From Serpentinicella sp031432315 (GTDB taxonomy: Bacteria; Bacillota; Clostridia; Peptostreptococcales; Natronincolaceae): a stretch of DNA of 64,000 nucleotides. Positions 26,460 to 35,315 of this stretch are shown here, piece by piece. The notes below the pieces were generated by a model. The model searched no databases. It saw nothing but the letters and a program-made list of their open reading frames with translations, and was not told the DNA's origin. The stretch is taken from assembly GCF_031432315.1 (NCBI RefSeq), contig NZ_JAVKGO010000004.1, positions 124,001 through 188,000 on the forward strand, written 5' to 3'. Numbering within the stretch: position 1 is the first letter of the stretch; each line of letters begins with the position of its first letter. A program made the position numbers and the translations under genes.

Positions 26460-27398
26460 TTAATCCTTTTTCTTATTTAATTTACGCATATCAAAAACTA
26501 TGTCTAAAAACCCAATGAAGGCAATGAAAGTGCTAAAAGGCACAAATAAAATAGCTAATACTATTAATAGTATTTTTATGTACCTGTTAAATCTATGTTT
26601 GTTCATAAAGAAAATCAGAACAGTTATTCCCTGTGTATATATTAAAAATACAAAAATAACAAGAATGTTTGAAACAAGATCAGCGTAATATATTCCCCCA
26701 TCCACTAAACGGGTTAAGTAAGATAGTCCAAGTAATATTAAAAATCCAACAAGTATGTTTTTAGGAAGCTTAAAACTACTAATCCTGGGTGAACTTCCTT
26801 TGTAATATCCTGTCTTTTTTAATATATCTATAGACACAAAATAATTTATAAATGAAATACTCATTGATTGGACGACTAAAAGGGCTGGTATAATTGCCAT
26901 AAAATAATTAATGCTTTCTTCAATTCTAATACTATTAATATTAACGTTCTCAAATAACTCCAGCTGATTATAAATGGTATCTCTTAGTAAAACACCTATT
27001 TCATCTATAAGTTGTATATCTAACACCCAGCTAACCATGCTCACAAATATCACAAATGATAGCACAGACGCTGCAGTACTAAATGCTATTACTTCAAACT
27101 CATTTGTTTTTACCTTTATTAAATAACTTAATACAATTACTATTGGTGCAAGAAGAATAAAAGCAAAAAAAGAAATCAGTATATTTGTTAAAAAACTAAT
27201 CAATAAACTATATGCTGCTGTAGTTAATATTGCATATTTTATTCCATATCGACTTCCTAGTATAACAAAAGGTACCGGTAGCATTATAATCATGAATGAT
27301 ATGATTGGAATATAAAGTGCTATAATTGTTAGCACTGTTGCTAACATTATTGTGAAACTTGACTGGACTAATGCTTTTTTATCATTATTATGCTCCAA
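26460..27398 (-). CDS. yybS: YybS family membrane protein (DUF2232)
   Basis: 312 residues with about eight hydrophobic segments and an opening DKKALVQSSFTIMLATVLTI, like DUF2232/YybS proteins. The gene is 13 bases upstream of gdpP in the order conserved in Firmicutes. Its function is not established; the S-component-like fold of related families suggests transport, which is only inference. Confidence 0.85.
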   Translation of the reverse strand: MEHNNDKKALVQSSFTIMLATVLTIIALYIPIISFMIIMLPVPFVILGSRYGIKYAILTTAAYSLLISFLTNILISFFAFILLAPIVIVLSYLIKVKTNEFEVIAFSTAASVLSFVIFVSMVSWVLDIQLIDEIGVLLRDTIYNQLELFENVNINSIRIEESINYFMAIIPALLVVQSMSISFINYFVSIDILKKTGYYKGSSPRISSFKLPKNILVGFLILLGLSYLTRLVDGGIYYADLVSNILVIFVFLIYTQGITVLIFFMNKHRFNRYIKILLIVLAILFVPFSTFIAFIGFLDIVFDMRKLNKKKD

Positions 27399-27418
27399 AA
27401 TTTAGTCACTCCTAGTAT

Positions 27419-27745
27419 TTATTTGCGATTCCCTTTTATGTGCTTACTTAGTCCTGATAAATCCTGGTACCACTCTTCAAGCTGATGATCCTCTAGAATA
27501 TATATTTTTGCTTTGTCCTGTACTTTTTTATCTATAACATCGTAATTTATACCCAATCTTCTTCCAAGTGAATAGGTAACTAATATAATATTAGCTAGGC
27601 ACTCTAAAATTAGATCCTGCCCTTCTTTTGCACCCTTTAGTATGGTTTGAAAAAGCAGTGCAAAACTATTTAATAACTCACACTTTAAAAATTCTATCAT
27701 CTTTAAGTTCTTCCCTACATCTACATTCTCTCTTTTAGTAAACAT
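27419..27745 (-). CDS. MazG-like family protein
   Basis: 108 residues, mainly helical; LLECLANIILVTYSLGRRLG-type text (ILECLANIILVTYSLG) and an acidic ECE/D pattern resemble MazG-like (PF12643-type) proteins of Clostridia. MazG folds hydrolyse nucleoside triphosphates, but the full set of Mg-binding acidic residues (ExxE...D) is not clear here, so activity is uncertain. It sits between the FUSC gene and yybS with short gaps and is probably in one transcript with them. Confidence 0.7.
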   Translation of the reverse strand: MFTKRENVDVGKNLKMIEFLKCELLNSFALLFQTILKGAKEGQDLILECLANIILVTYSLGRRLGINYDVIDKKVQDKAKIYILEDHQLEEWYQDLSGLSKHIKGNRK

Positions 27746-27757
27746 ACGATTCCCCCT

Positions 27758-28783
27758 CTAATAACCCTTTATCCGTTTAAACCTGTTTAAAATATCTTCT
27801 AAGTTATAAAGTATTACTAATATTTTAACAACTTCGTCTGTAGGATAGTTGTTTATTTCGTCACTAAACTTTAATCTTGACTTAGCACTTTTTATGTATC
27901 CAATAAGTTGTTGGATATCTTCATGTGTCTGAACACGCTCCTCTGTAATTAACACATCTTTCTTTTTTAGGTCCCTTAGTGCTTTTTTAATGTTGTTAAA
28001 CTCAATTTCTACTAACTCTACTACTTCTGTCTTAATTCCTTTTTCTAAAACCTTATTCATGTTCAACAAATTCTGATTGATATCCTCAACAGCGACAATC
28101 ATTTTATTTAACTCCTGAGAACTGATATTCCCATAAATTAAAACTTTATCCTCTTTCAATTGCAATTTCAAAAATTTATTGGACTCATTAATTATTTTAT
28201 CTATTTCCTCTATTTCTTCATTTAGCTTAAGTAATCCTTCTTCGGACCGATCTAAAATTAACTCGATTACATTAGCAGTAAATGTCCATATGTGATCTGA
28301 CATGGCATCAATCTCTTTTACAATTTTAGCATCATAAGTTGGCGGATAAATAAGATAATTTACTACTAAGGCTATTACAATTCCAATGGTTGTTTCTAAC
28401 AGCCTATCTGTTGATCTACTAATAATTCCAGCATCTGTACTGATAAATATACCAATAAAAACAACACACCCTATTGAAATTGAATCTTGCCAATTTAGTT
28501 TATTTAATATGTATATTAATATAACAATACCTAGACCCAACGTAATAAAATTAGACGGTAGCAAAAAAGAAAGTATGATACCCATAATTGCTCCAACAAA
28601 AGTACCTAAAACTCTATGCAACCCCTTTTTCCAAGAGTCGGATACTGTAGGTTGCATTGCAATTACAGCAGCAATTCCACTATAAAAGGGGGCATTTATA
28701 TTAAAAATTGTTGATATAAACATTGCTAAGCTAACTGCTATTCCTGTTTTGATTGTTCGAAGTCCAATTTTCATAGGTGACAC
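27758..28783 (-). CDS. FUSC/aromatic acid exporter family membrane protein
   Basis: 341 residues. The first 150 have five to six membrane segments with GLRTIKTGIAVSLAMFIS and QPTVSDSWKKGLHRVLGTFVGA, the signature of the ArAE_1 (DUF939) group. The remaining half is a soluble helical domain rich in E, K, I. Relatives are proposed to export aromatic acids, not shown for this subgroup. A divergent spacer with a bofA terminator lies upstream. Confidence 0.88.
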   Translation of the reverse strand: MSPMKIGLRTIKTGIAVSLAMFISTIFNINAPFYSGIAAVIAMQPTVSDSWKKGLHRVLGTFVGAIMGIILSFLLPSNFITLGLGIVILIYILNKLNWQDSISIGCVVFIGIFISTDAGIISRSTDRLLETTIGIVIALVVNYLIYPPTYDAKIVKEIDAMSDHIWTFTANVIELILDRSEEGLLKLNEEIEEIDKIINESNKFLKLQLKEDKVLIYGNISSQELNKMIVAVEDINQNLLNMNKVLEKGIKTEVVELVEIEFNNIKKALRDLKKKDVLITEERVQTHEDIQQLIGYIKSAKSRLKFSDEINNYPTDEVVKILVILYNLEDILNRFKRIKGY

Positions 28784-28813
28784 TCCATTAGTATGTTTTA
28801 TTGGTTCTTAAAA

Positions 28814-28840
28814 CAAAAAAAGATCGTTATTTAACGATCT
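28814..28840 (-). terminator. Terminator after bofA
   Basis: Perfect stem AGATCGTTA (28821-28829) with TAACGATCT (28832-28840); on the minus strand it is followed by seven T. Confidence 0.85.
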
Positions 28841-28864
28841 GATCAATGTTAATTTATAAAAGTA

Positions 28865-29131
28865 TTATATCATATAATTAAAGATAATCAATAAGATCAC
28901 ACCGGGTACACCAAGCACTCCAGCTATTATTGCTGTTAATGGATTAATAGTTAAGCCGATATCAAAATATCCTCCAAAAAAATTGAATATTAGTAGTAAA
29001 ATTCCTCCCATTATACCGTTCCAAATAAGTTTTATAATTTTTTTTATAGGCCATAGTAGTAAAGACCCAAATGCATAAATTAATATTATACCAACAGCAT
29101 AGGCAGCTATTACGGTTAATTCTTCTCCCAT
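28865..29131 (-). CDS. bofA: BofA, inhibitor of pro-sigma-K processing
   Basis: 88 residues from ATG at 29131, with AAGGGGGA upstream; an upstream in-frame ATG would add 14 residues that include this ribosome site. Two or three hydrophobic segments and the ending NPLTAIIAGVLGVPGVILLI are the BofA signature, and 87 residues is the Bacillus length. BofA holds the SpoIVFB protease inactive in the outer forespore membrane until the SpoIVB signal. Its presence indicates an endospore former. Neighbour yaaL upstream matches the recR-yaaL-bofA order of Bacillus, here split from recR by rubrerythrin. Confidence 0.92.
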   Translation of the reverse strand: MGEELTVIAAYAVGIILIYAFGSLLLWPIKKIIKLIWNGIMGGILLLIFNFFGGYFDIGLTINPLTAIIAGVLGVPGVILLIIFNYMI

Positions 29132-29198
29132 CCTATTTCCCCCTTGTACATCCCTTTTACTATATTTTATCATTTTATTTCGTCTTTATAAAGGCATA

Positions 29199-29474
29199 CT
29201 AGTAAAATTCTCCTTTTACGCCTTCTTCTTTTGCCTTTTTCATCAAGTACATATACCTAGTTTTTGCAGCTTCTACTTTATATATTGCATGGTCGATTAA
29301 ATCTGGATCTGTTACACTTTGAAAAAATTGTTCCGCATTCTTCCACTCATCATGGGCATTTTTTATAATTTCTACCATTTCTTGTTCTTCATTTTCGTTG
29401 TTGAATTGACCGAATTTACTGTATACACTCTCAAACATATCTGTTATTCCTAAAAAGCTTTTTTGCTTTTTCAT
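29199..29474 (-). CDS. yaaL: YaaL family protein (DUF2508)
   Basis: 91 residues, charged and helical, with HDEWKNAEQFFQSVTDPDLIDHAIYKVEAAKTRY-type text (split here: DPDLIDHAIYKVEAAKTRY), characteristic of DUF2508/YaaL. Function unknown. It precedes bofA by 67 bases. ATTGGGGGG stands before the ATG. The 176 bases upstream separate it from the divergent rubrerythrin gene. Confidence 0.9.
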   Translation of the reverse strand: MKKQKSFLGITDMFESVYSKFGQFNNENEEQEMVEIIKNAHDEWKNAEQFFQSVTDPDLIDHAIYKVEAAKTRYMYLMKKAKEEGVKGEFY

Positions 29475-29650
29475 AGAATCCCCCCAATTGAAAAATATAT
29501 ATTGTAAATTCTAACCAAGTTTATGTTAATTATACCTTATATTATTATTCTATTTTTAAGGTATAGGCATATGTGTTTATTTTTATTTTTTACTCCAAAT
29601 AAAATAATATGGTATAATATTGCTTGATTAATTAAAGGGAGATGATTCAT

Positions 29651-30241
29651 GTGAAACCACTAAAAGGTACAAAAACAGCTGAAAATCTGATGAAAGCCTT
29701 TGCCGGTGAATCTCAGGCAAGAAATAAGTATACATATTATGCTTCACAAGCAAAAAAAGAAGGCTATGTGCAAATATCCAATTTCTTTACGGAAACAGCG
29801 GATAACGAGAGAGAACATGCAAAACGATTTTTAAAGTTTTTAAAAGAAGATACTGATTTAAATGGTGAATGCATTGAAATCACCGCTAGTTATCCTGCTG
29901 CATTAGGGGATACTAAATTTAACCTTCAAGCTGCTGCTGATGGGGAAAATGAAGAATGGTCAGAGTTATATCCAGCATTTGCTGATATTGCTGATGAAGA
30001 AGGTTTTCCTGAAGTGGCTATCGCTTTTCGTAAGATTGGTGAAGTGGAAAAACACCATGAGGCTCGTTATAGAAGGTTATTGAAAAATATTGAAGAAGAC
30101 AAAGTATTTACTAAAGAGACAAAAACTCTTTGGAAATGCAACAACTGTGGCTATGTTCACGAAGGTGTTTCAGCAGTGAAAGTTTGTCCAGCCTGTGTTC
30201 ATCCTCAAGGTCACTTTGAATTGCTTTCTGAAAACTACTAA
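29651..30241 (+). CDS. Rubrerythrin
   Basis: 196 residues. A four-helix di-iron domain carries ESQARNKYTYYA, ETADNEREHAKRF and EVEKHHEARY, supplying the Glu and His ligands; the C-terminal rubredoxin-like domain has CNNCG and CPAC. Rubrerythrins reduce hydrogen peroxide in anaerobes. GTG at 29651 is preferred over ATG at 29642 because GGGAG directly abuts the ATG and the family begins MKxLKGTKTAENL. A TATAAT at 29613-29618 is a likely -10 element. The gene interrupts the usual recR-yaaL-bofA order and reads against its neighbours. Confidence 0.95.
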   Translation: MKPLKGTKTAENLMKAFAGESQARNKYTYYASQAKKEGYVQISNFFTETADNEREHAKRFLKFLKEDTDLNGECIEITASYPAALGDTKFNLQAAADGENEEWSELYPAFADIADEEGFPEVAIAFRKIGEVEKHHEARYRRLLKNIEEDKVFTKETKTLWKCNNCGYVHEGVSAVKVCPACVHPQGHFELLSENY

Positions 30242-30261
30242 ATTTTTTATATACATACTAC

Positions 30262-30287
30262 AACAGCACACCCTAGGGTGTGCTGTT
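30262..30287. terminator. Perfect palindrome after rubrerythrin
   Basis: AACAGCACACCC-TA-GGGTGTGCTGTT, a 26-base perfect inverted repeat between two converging genes (stops at 30241 and 30310). The T-run is weak on the plus side. Confidence 0.7.
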
Positions 30288-30309
30288 GGGATTTAATATA
30301 CTTAGTATG

Positions 30310-30543
30310 TTAAGAAAAGCTTAATGTAACAAATAAAAACATCACTACTATAAACAATACTGTTAACACTTTTAAAACTATAAAAAAGAATCTAGTTTCT
30401 GATTTTCTATCATTTTTATATAGAAAATTGATTGCACTGGCAATCATAATCAGACCACCTAGTACGCCCCAAAATCCAAATGTAAATAATAGTACCCCTA
30501 GTCCTATTATTATCCATGGGAATAACCCCTCTACGCTCTTCAT
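30310..30543 (-). CDS. Small two-segment membrane protein, unrecognised
   Basis: 77 residues from ATG at 30543 (MKSVEGLFPWIIIGLGVLLF), chosen for AAGGGGGAG upstream; the longer frame would overlap recR. Two hydrophobic stretches (about 8-40 and 53-75) separated by NDRKSETR suggest a hairpin in the membrane. I do not recognise the family. It is 17 bases downstream of recR and probably co-transcribed. Confidence 0.65.
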   Translation of the reverse strand: MKSVEGLFPWIIIGLGVLLFTFGFWGVLGGLIMIASAINFLYKNDRKSETRFFFIVLKVLTVLFIVVMFLFVTLSFS

Positions 30544-30559
30544 TTGGTCTCCCCCTTTT

Positions 30560-31159
30560 TTATATCTCTCTTCTACCTTCAAGGGCCTTACTTAATGTAA
30601 TCTCATCAGCATACTCTAAGTCTCCGCCAATTGGTATACCATGAGCTATTCTTGTCACTTTAATACCTATCGGTTTAAGTATTTTTGATATGTACATTGC
30701 TGTTGCTTCCCCTTCAATATTAGGGTTTGTAGCAATAATAACCTCATCTACATCTTGATCTTTTATTCTCACTAAAAGCTCTTTTATTTTTATATCCTCA
30801 GGACCTATGCCTTCTAAGGGAGATATTGCTCCATGAAGTACATGATATAAACCTTTGAACTCTTTTGTTTTTTCCATGGCGATAACATCTCTAGGATCCT
30901 CTACAACACAAATTGTTTGATTGCTTCTTTTATCATCGTTACATATATGACATGTATCTCTATCTGTAATATTGCTGCATACATTACAATATCGGACACT
31001 TTCTTTTGCCCCATATATCGACTCTGAAAATTCTTTCACATCTTCTTTATCCATGTGAATAACATGAAAAGCTAACCTTTGTGCTGTTTTCCTCCCTATG
31101 CCTGGGAGCTTTGTGAAGGCTTCTATTAATTTCGCAATGGGGGCAGAATAGTAATCCAT
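30560..31159 (-). CDS. recR: Recombination mediator protein RecR
   Basis: 199 residues, full length. LPGIGRKTAQRLAFH is the helix-hairpin-helix, CNVCSNITDRDTCHIC (about 57-72) the zinc site, and CVVEDPRDVIAMEKT opens the Toprim domain. RecR acts with RecO and RecF to load RecA on gapped DNA. It follows ybaB and dnaX in the order conserved across bacteria. Confidence 0.97.
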   Translation of the reverse strand: MDYYSAPIAKLIEAFTKLPGIGRKTAQRLAFHVIHMDKEDVKEFSESIYGAKESVRYCNVCSNITDRDTCHICNDDKRSNQTICVVEDPRDVIAMEKTKEFKGLYHVLHGAISPLEGIGPEDIKIKELLVRIKDQDVDEVIIATNPNIEGEATAMYISKILKPIGIKVTRIAHGIPIGGDLEYADEITLSKALEGRREI

Positions 31160-31187
31160 TCTTTTGTTCCACCTTTTCGTCTATATA

Positions 31188-31535
31188 TTAAAATAACCCT
31201 GGTACATTCATTTTTCCAGTTATTTGAGACATCTCTTTATTAGCCATTTCTTCTGCAGATCTTAATGCTTCATTTGTTGCGGCCATAATTAAATCTTGTA
31301 ACATTTCAATATCCTCTGGATCAACAACCTCTGGTTTTATTTCAATGCTTTTTAGTTCTCTTTTTCCCGTAGCTACTACTTTTACTGCACCACCACCAGC
31401 AGTGGCTTCTACTTCTTTAGTTTCTAACGCTGCTTGTTTTTCTTCCATTTCTTTTTGCATTTTTTGAACTTGTTTCATCATGTTATTCATATTTGGCATT
31501 CCTCCGCCAAAGCCTGGCATACCCTTTTTACCCAT
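31188..31535 (-). CDS. YbaB/EbfC nucleoid-associated protein
   Basis: 115 residues: a Gly/Met-rich head (PGFGGGMPNMNNMMKQVQKM), then VEATAGGGAVKVVATGKRELKSI-type text (key run GGGAVKVVATGKRE) and DLIMAATNEAL, all hallmarks of YbaB/EbfC. The protein forms dimers that bind DNA. It lies between dnaX and recR, as usual. AGGAGG precedes the ATG. The 156 bases to dnaX show nothing else clear. Confidence 0.95.
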   Translation of the reverse strand: MGKKGMPGFGGGMPNMNNMMKQVQKMQKEMEEKQAALETKEVEATAGGGAVKVVATGKRELKSIEIKPEVVDPEDIEMLQDLIMAATNEALRSAEEMANKEMSQITGKMNVPGLF

Positions 31536-31691
31536 AATAAATACCTCCTAAATTTTATTATCTTAAGAAAACTTAGGGGATGAAGTAACATAACCAAATA
31601 GGCACATACCTTTTAAACTATGTAGTTTCCCCGTAATTTTCTATCTTAAATTATATTATTAGTTATTATAACATATCTTTCAACTAAATAT

Positions 31692-33359
31692 CTATTCCTC
31701 AATAACCTCTAAAACACCTTCCGGCACTATACTTCTAAGCTTATTCTCAGCAATATCTTCATTAAAGGTCAATTGTGCTTGCTCCGGTTCTTCTAAGGTA
31801 AATTTAATATTTAATTTATTCCCTACATATTTTTCTATTACCGCACTGATATATTTTTTCACTTTATCTCGATCTAGTTTTTCTTTAAATAGTTCCATAT
31901 CTTTTTCAAAAGAAATCTGCAGTTCCCTATCAGATAGAACTTTAAGTTTTCCTTCTTTTAAGAGGGCTAATGACGATGCTTTTTTTTGTTTTCGCATTTC
32001 ATCAATTATATGATTCCACTGGGTCTCTACTTTGGTTTGTATTTCTTTTAAACTGCCACTTTCCTCTACTATGGTATTGTTTTGCGCATCCTCAGTAGAT
32101 TTTTTTGTTTCATTTTCTTTTTTAGGCTGAACTAGATCCTCTTTATTTGTTTTATCCTGTTTATTTAGATTTACAGGATTATGAGAAACTGCGTTATTTA
32201 TGTTTACATGCTCTTGATTTAGCTTATCTTCAAGGCATTTTATTCTTTCAATTAGCCCCTCTACGCTATCTTCTGTTTGGCGTTTACTTAAACTAATAAC
32301 CCCTATTTCAAGTAGTGTTCGTGGGTTTGATGCATATTTCATTTTTGTTTCAATATTAGATAGATGGTTGATAAAAGCAACTGCACAATTTGAATCAATT
32401 TTTTTGCTTTGGTATTGTATTTTTTCTATATCTTCCTGAGATAGTGTAAACATCTCTTGTAGATTAGTGCCTAGATTAGCTAATAACAGATATCTAAAAT
32501 GTTGAATAAGGTCTTTTGTTAATTGATGAATATCCTTACCCTCCGAAACCAACATTTCAATATCAAAAATAGCTTCTTTTGTATGGCCTTCTATTATTTT
32601 TTCACTAAGATTAATTAAAAATGTCTGATTTGCTATCCCTAAAATACGGGTAACTTCTTCATAGCCTATTTTTTCTTCTGTTGAAGAAATACACTGTTCT
32701 AATATGCTTAGGGCATCTCTTAGTCCTCCCTCAGCATGAATAGCAATAACCCTTAATCCATCCTCTTCTGATTCTACCCCCATGGCCTTACATATTGTCT
32801 CTAATCTCTGAATTATATCCTGTGTTTGTACAAACTTAAAATCAAATTTTTGACATCTCGAGAGTATCGTTGCTGGCAGCTTATGAATTTCTGTTGTTGC
32901 CAAAATAAAAATGACGTGTTCAGGGGGCTCCTCAAGGGTCTTCAGCAATGCGTTAAAAGCACCTGTGCTTAGCATGTGTACCTCATCGATAATGTACACT
33001 TTATATTTTCCCTTTGAAGGAGGATATTTTACATTTTCCCTTATTTCCCTTACATTATCTACGCCATTATTCGATGCTGCATCAATCTCTATTACATCCA
33101 TAATGCTCTCTGTTAAAATACTTTTACATACTTCACAGTCATTACAAGGATCATAGTTATTTGGTTTTAAACAATTAACTGCTCTTGCAAAAATTTTAGC
33201 CGTTGATGTTTTTCCTGTTCCTCTCATGCCTGAAAAAAGGTATGCATGAGAAATTTGTCCTGATTTTATTTGATTTTTTAAAGTTGTGACTATGTGGTTT
33301 TGACCAATTACATCTTCAAAAACCTTTGGTCTCCACTCTCTGTATAACGCTTTATGCAT
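31692..33359 (-). CDS. dnaX: DNA polymerase III subunit gamma/tau
   Basis: 555 residues. The clamp-loader ATPase has Walker A GMRGTGKTSTAK near residue 45, a zinc knuckle with C-x8-C-x2-C-x2-C spacing (CLKPNNYDPCNDCEVC), Walker B IIDEVHMLS and sensor LATTEIHKLPATILSRCQ. A charged linker (about 375-440) leads to the tau-specific C-terminal domain. No frameshift signal for a short gamma form is obvious. It is the first gene of the dnaX-ybaB-recR run. Confidence 0.97.
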   Translation of the reverse strand: MHKALYREWRPKVFEDVIGQNHIVTTLKNQIKSGQISHAYLFSGMRGTGKTSTAKIFARAVNCLKPNNYDPCNDCEVCKSILTESIMDVIEIDAASNNGVDNVREIRENVKYPPSKGKYKVYIIDEVHMLSTGAFNALLKTLEEPPEHVIFILATTEIHKLPATILSRCQKFDFKFVQTQDIIQRLETICKAMGVESEEDGLRVIAIHAEGGLRDALSILEQCISSTEEKIGYEEVTRILGIANQTFLINLSEKIIEGHTKEAIFDIEMLVSEGKDIHQLTKDLIQHFRYLLLANLGTNLQEMFTLSQEDIEKIQYQSKKIDSNCAVAFINHLSNIETKMKYASNPRTLLEIGVISLSKRQTEDSVEGLIERIKCLEDKLNQEHVNINNAVSHNPVNLNKQDKTNKEDLVQPKKENETKKSTEDAQNNTIVEESGSLKEIQTKVETQWNHIIDEMRKQKKASSLALLKEGKLKVLSDRELQISFEKDMELFKEKLDRDKVKKYISAVIEKYVGNKLNIKFTLEEPEQAQLTFNEDIAENKLRSIVPEGVLEVIEE

Positions 33360-33408
33360 GCTATCACCTTATTCTGTATATGTTTGATTATGACCTTTAG
33401 TTATTATA

Positions 33409-34140
33409 TCATACCCCTATAGTGCCTATTCCTGATAATATAAAACCAACCATGTTGTTGAATACAACCTGTATTAAAAATGATTCTCTAGTCGCAATAG
33501 CAACTGCCCCCTCCGGAGCTCCCATACTAATGGGCAGTGTAATAACAATTATTAATAAAATTAAAATAAGTCCTCTAACACTTCCTAATATTGCACCTCC
33601 AAGGTTATTAAATGCTCCTAAAATAGGCAAATCAAAAACCTTATTTATAATAATTCCAACAATCATAACTACTAGGCGGATTACCATAAATAAAATAATC
33701 ATACTTATAATATTAAAAAATATTGTTGTGATCCCTTCTACAATTTGGCCTTTAACGCTTTCAAAGGTTTGGTTTGCATAAGTAGTAATATCAAGATTAT
33801 CAACTAGATAACTTTGAAAAAACGTAGGTATACTACCGGATAATTCGTTATTAATGGAATTTACCATTAATCCCTCATTTTGTGCAAGTACCTCGGAAGA
33901 AACATTTCCTAACTCTGGCATTCCTATATCAACTTTTTGCGTCACTAATTGATTTAGGGTATCTGTAAATGGAAGATTCTCCTTCATCCAGTTTGCAAAG
34001 TTCTCATAATAAGCCTTTGAAAATATATAGGCTACAACGTAGCTCCCCAGACTAAACAGGGTTAATATGAAACCTTTTTTATATCCAATGAATATACTTA
34101 ACCCCAAAGTAATTATTAATATAATATCAATCCATGACAT
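33409..34140 (-). CDS. CvpA family membrane protein
   Basis: 243 residues from ATG at 34140 (MSWIDIILIITLGLSIFIGY); a longer frame begins inside the AGGAG ribosome site. Four membrane segments with the G-x-x-x-G-rich first pair (IFIGYKKGFILTLFSLGSYV) fit CvpA, a family linked to colicin V production and envelope homeostasis. An extended extracellular loop (about 60-120) separates segments two and three. It closes the run ykvI - propeller protein - cvpA, 17 bases after the propeller gene. Confidence 0.88.
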   Translation of the reverse strand: MSWIDIILIITLGLSIFIGYKKGFILTLFSLGSYVVAYIFSKAYYENFANWMKENLPFTDTLNQLVTQKVDIGMPELGNVSSEVLAQNEGLMVNSINNELSGSIPTFFQSYLVDNLDITTYANQTFESVKGQIVEGITTIFFNIISMIILFMVIRLVVMIVGIIINKVFDLPILGAFNNLGGAILGSVRGLILILLIIVITLPISMGAPEGAVAIATRESFLIQVVFNNMVGFILSGIGTIGV

Positions 34141-34156
34141 CAAAATTCTCCTCACA

Positions 34157-35254
34157 TTATATTTTCACAAAATAAATTTTATCATCGGTTACAATTATGA
34201 AATCTTCTGATGACTGTATATATGCATCTGTAATATCTTTATTATACCTATAACGATTAATAATTTCACCCTTTTTATTTATTAGATATAACATATCTTG
34301 TGAATAGGCTAGTACCAGATCCTCATTTGAATCTACCCCTAAAATAGACTTCTCTTCTAACCCTTCCACTGCTTGTATATTACCTTTCATATCGATAAAC
34401 ATGAACTTATATGCTTCTTTGGTAAAGAGGGCCGTTTCCCCATCTTTTACCCCATAAAAAACAACTTGATCCCCACCTACTTTATTTAAAGCAGCTATTT
34501 TATTTATTTCATGGGTCCAGTTTATTTTATTGTTTTTGTACAAGAAAATACTTTTATCATTTATAAATACTAAGTCATTATTTATATTTGAGTAGATTTC
34601 ATAATTAATATGATCTTTAATGTCCATTGTCTCTAGCAACTTATGGTCGGAAACACAATACACTTCAATTTTATTGCTTAGACTTCCGTCATCAAAAAAA
34701 ATGGTATTAACGAAAATTTTATTTTTATTTTCTTGTATGTATACATTGCCTATATGACTATTTTCTTTTGAAATTTTGTATACAGCTTTCCCTTCAACAT
34801 CTAATACTAAAACTCTGTCGCCTTTGTTTGTTCTTTCTTTTAATGCAATAAACTTTTCATCTCCTGGATATACAGCTATCATATTTCCTTCTATGGTGTA
34901 CCTATATTCTATTTCTCCAGTATTATTTAATGATACAAGTTGATTGGTTCCCTGATCAAATAAGTATATATAATCTGTTGATGCTTTCAAGATGGGGCTG
35001 TTAAAACCTAATTCAACCTTCCATTGTTCTTTGCCATCTCTACCATAAAAAAATAAACTTTCATTTGAATAATGAACAAGCCCTTCATTAAATTGGATTT
35101 GTTCATCCTGAGGTCCTTTATCTATTTCATTTACAATTTCTAATGTTGTATTTTGTTGATTAAGAAAAAATATCTCTTTTCCCTGTGGGCTCATTCCAAA
35201 AATAACAATTAGAAATATACCCATTAGTATGACTATTTTTTTTCCTTTGTTCAT
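34157..35254 (-). CDS. Signal-anchored beta-propeller-like protein, function unknown
   Basis: 365 residues from ATG at 35254; GGAGG lies inside the four-codon longer frame. One N-terminal hydrophobic segment (IVILMGIFLIVIFGM) is followed by repeating strands with W/Y and G-D/N turns (GKEQWKVELGFNSPIL, NTGEIEYRYTIEG, NNKINWTHEI), like PQQ-type or DUF5711 propellers. It should sit outside the membrane. No catalytic motif is visible. Neighbouring cvpA and ykvI encode membrane proteins, so it may work with them; that is inference. Confidence 0.65.
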   Translation of the reverse strand: MNKGKKIVILMGIFLIVIFGMSPQGKEIFFLNQQNTTLEIVNEIDKGPQDEQIQFNEGLVHYSNESLFFYGRDGKEQWKVELGFNSPILKASTDYIYLFDQGTNQLVSLNNTGEIEYRYTIEGNMIAVYPGDEKFIALKERTNKGDRVLVLDVEGKAVYKISKENSHIGNVYIQENKNKIFVNTIFFDDGSLSNKIEVYCVSDHKLLETMDIKDHINYEIYSNINNDLVFINDKSIFLYKNNKINWTHEINKIAALNKVGGDQVVFYGVKDGETALFTKEAYKFMFIDMKGNIQAVEGLEEKSILGVDSNEDLVLAYSQDMLYLINKKGEIINRYRYNKDITDAYIQSSEDFIIVTDDKIYFVKI

Positions 35255-35315
35255 AATTACCTCCATTAATAATAAAGCTTTCTGTTTATTTCAACAGAAG
35301 TACCTGAATTCCTTT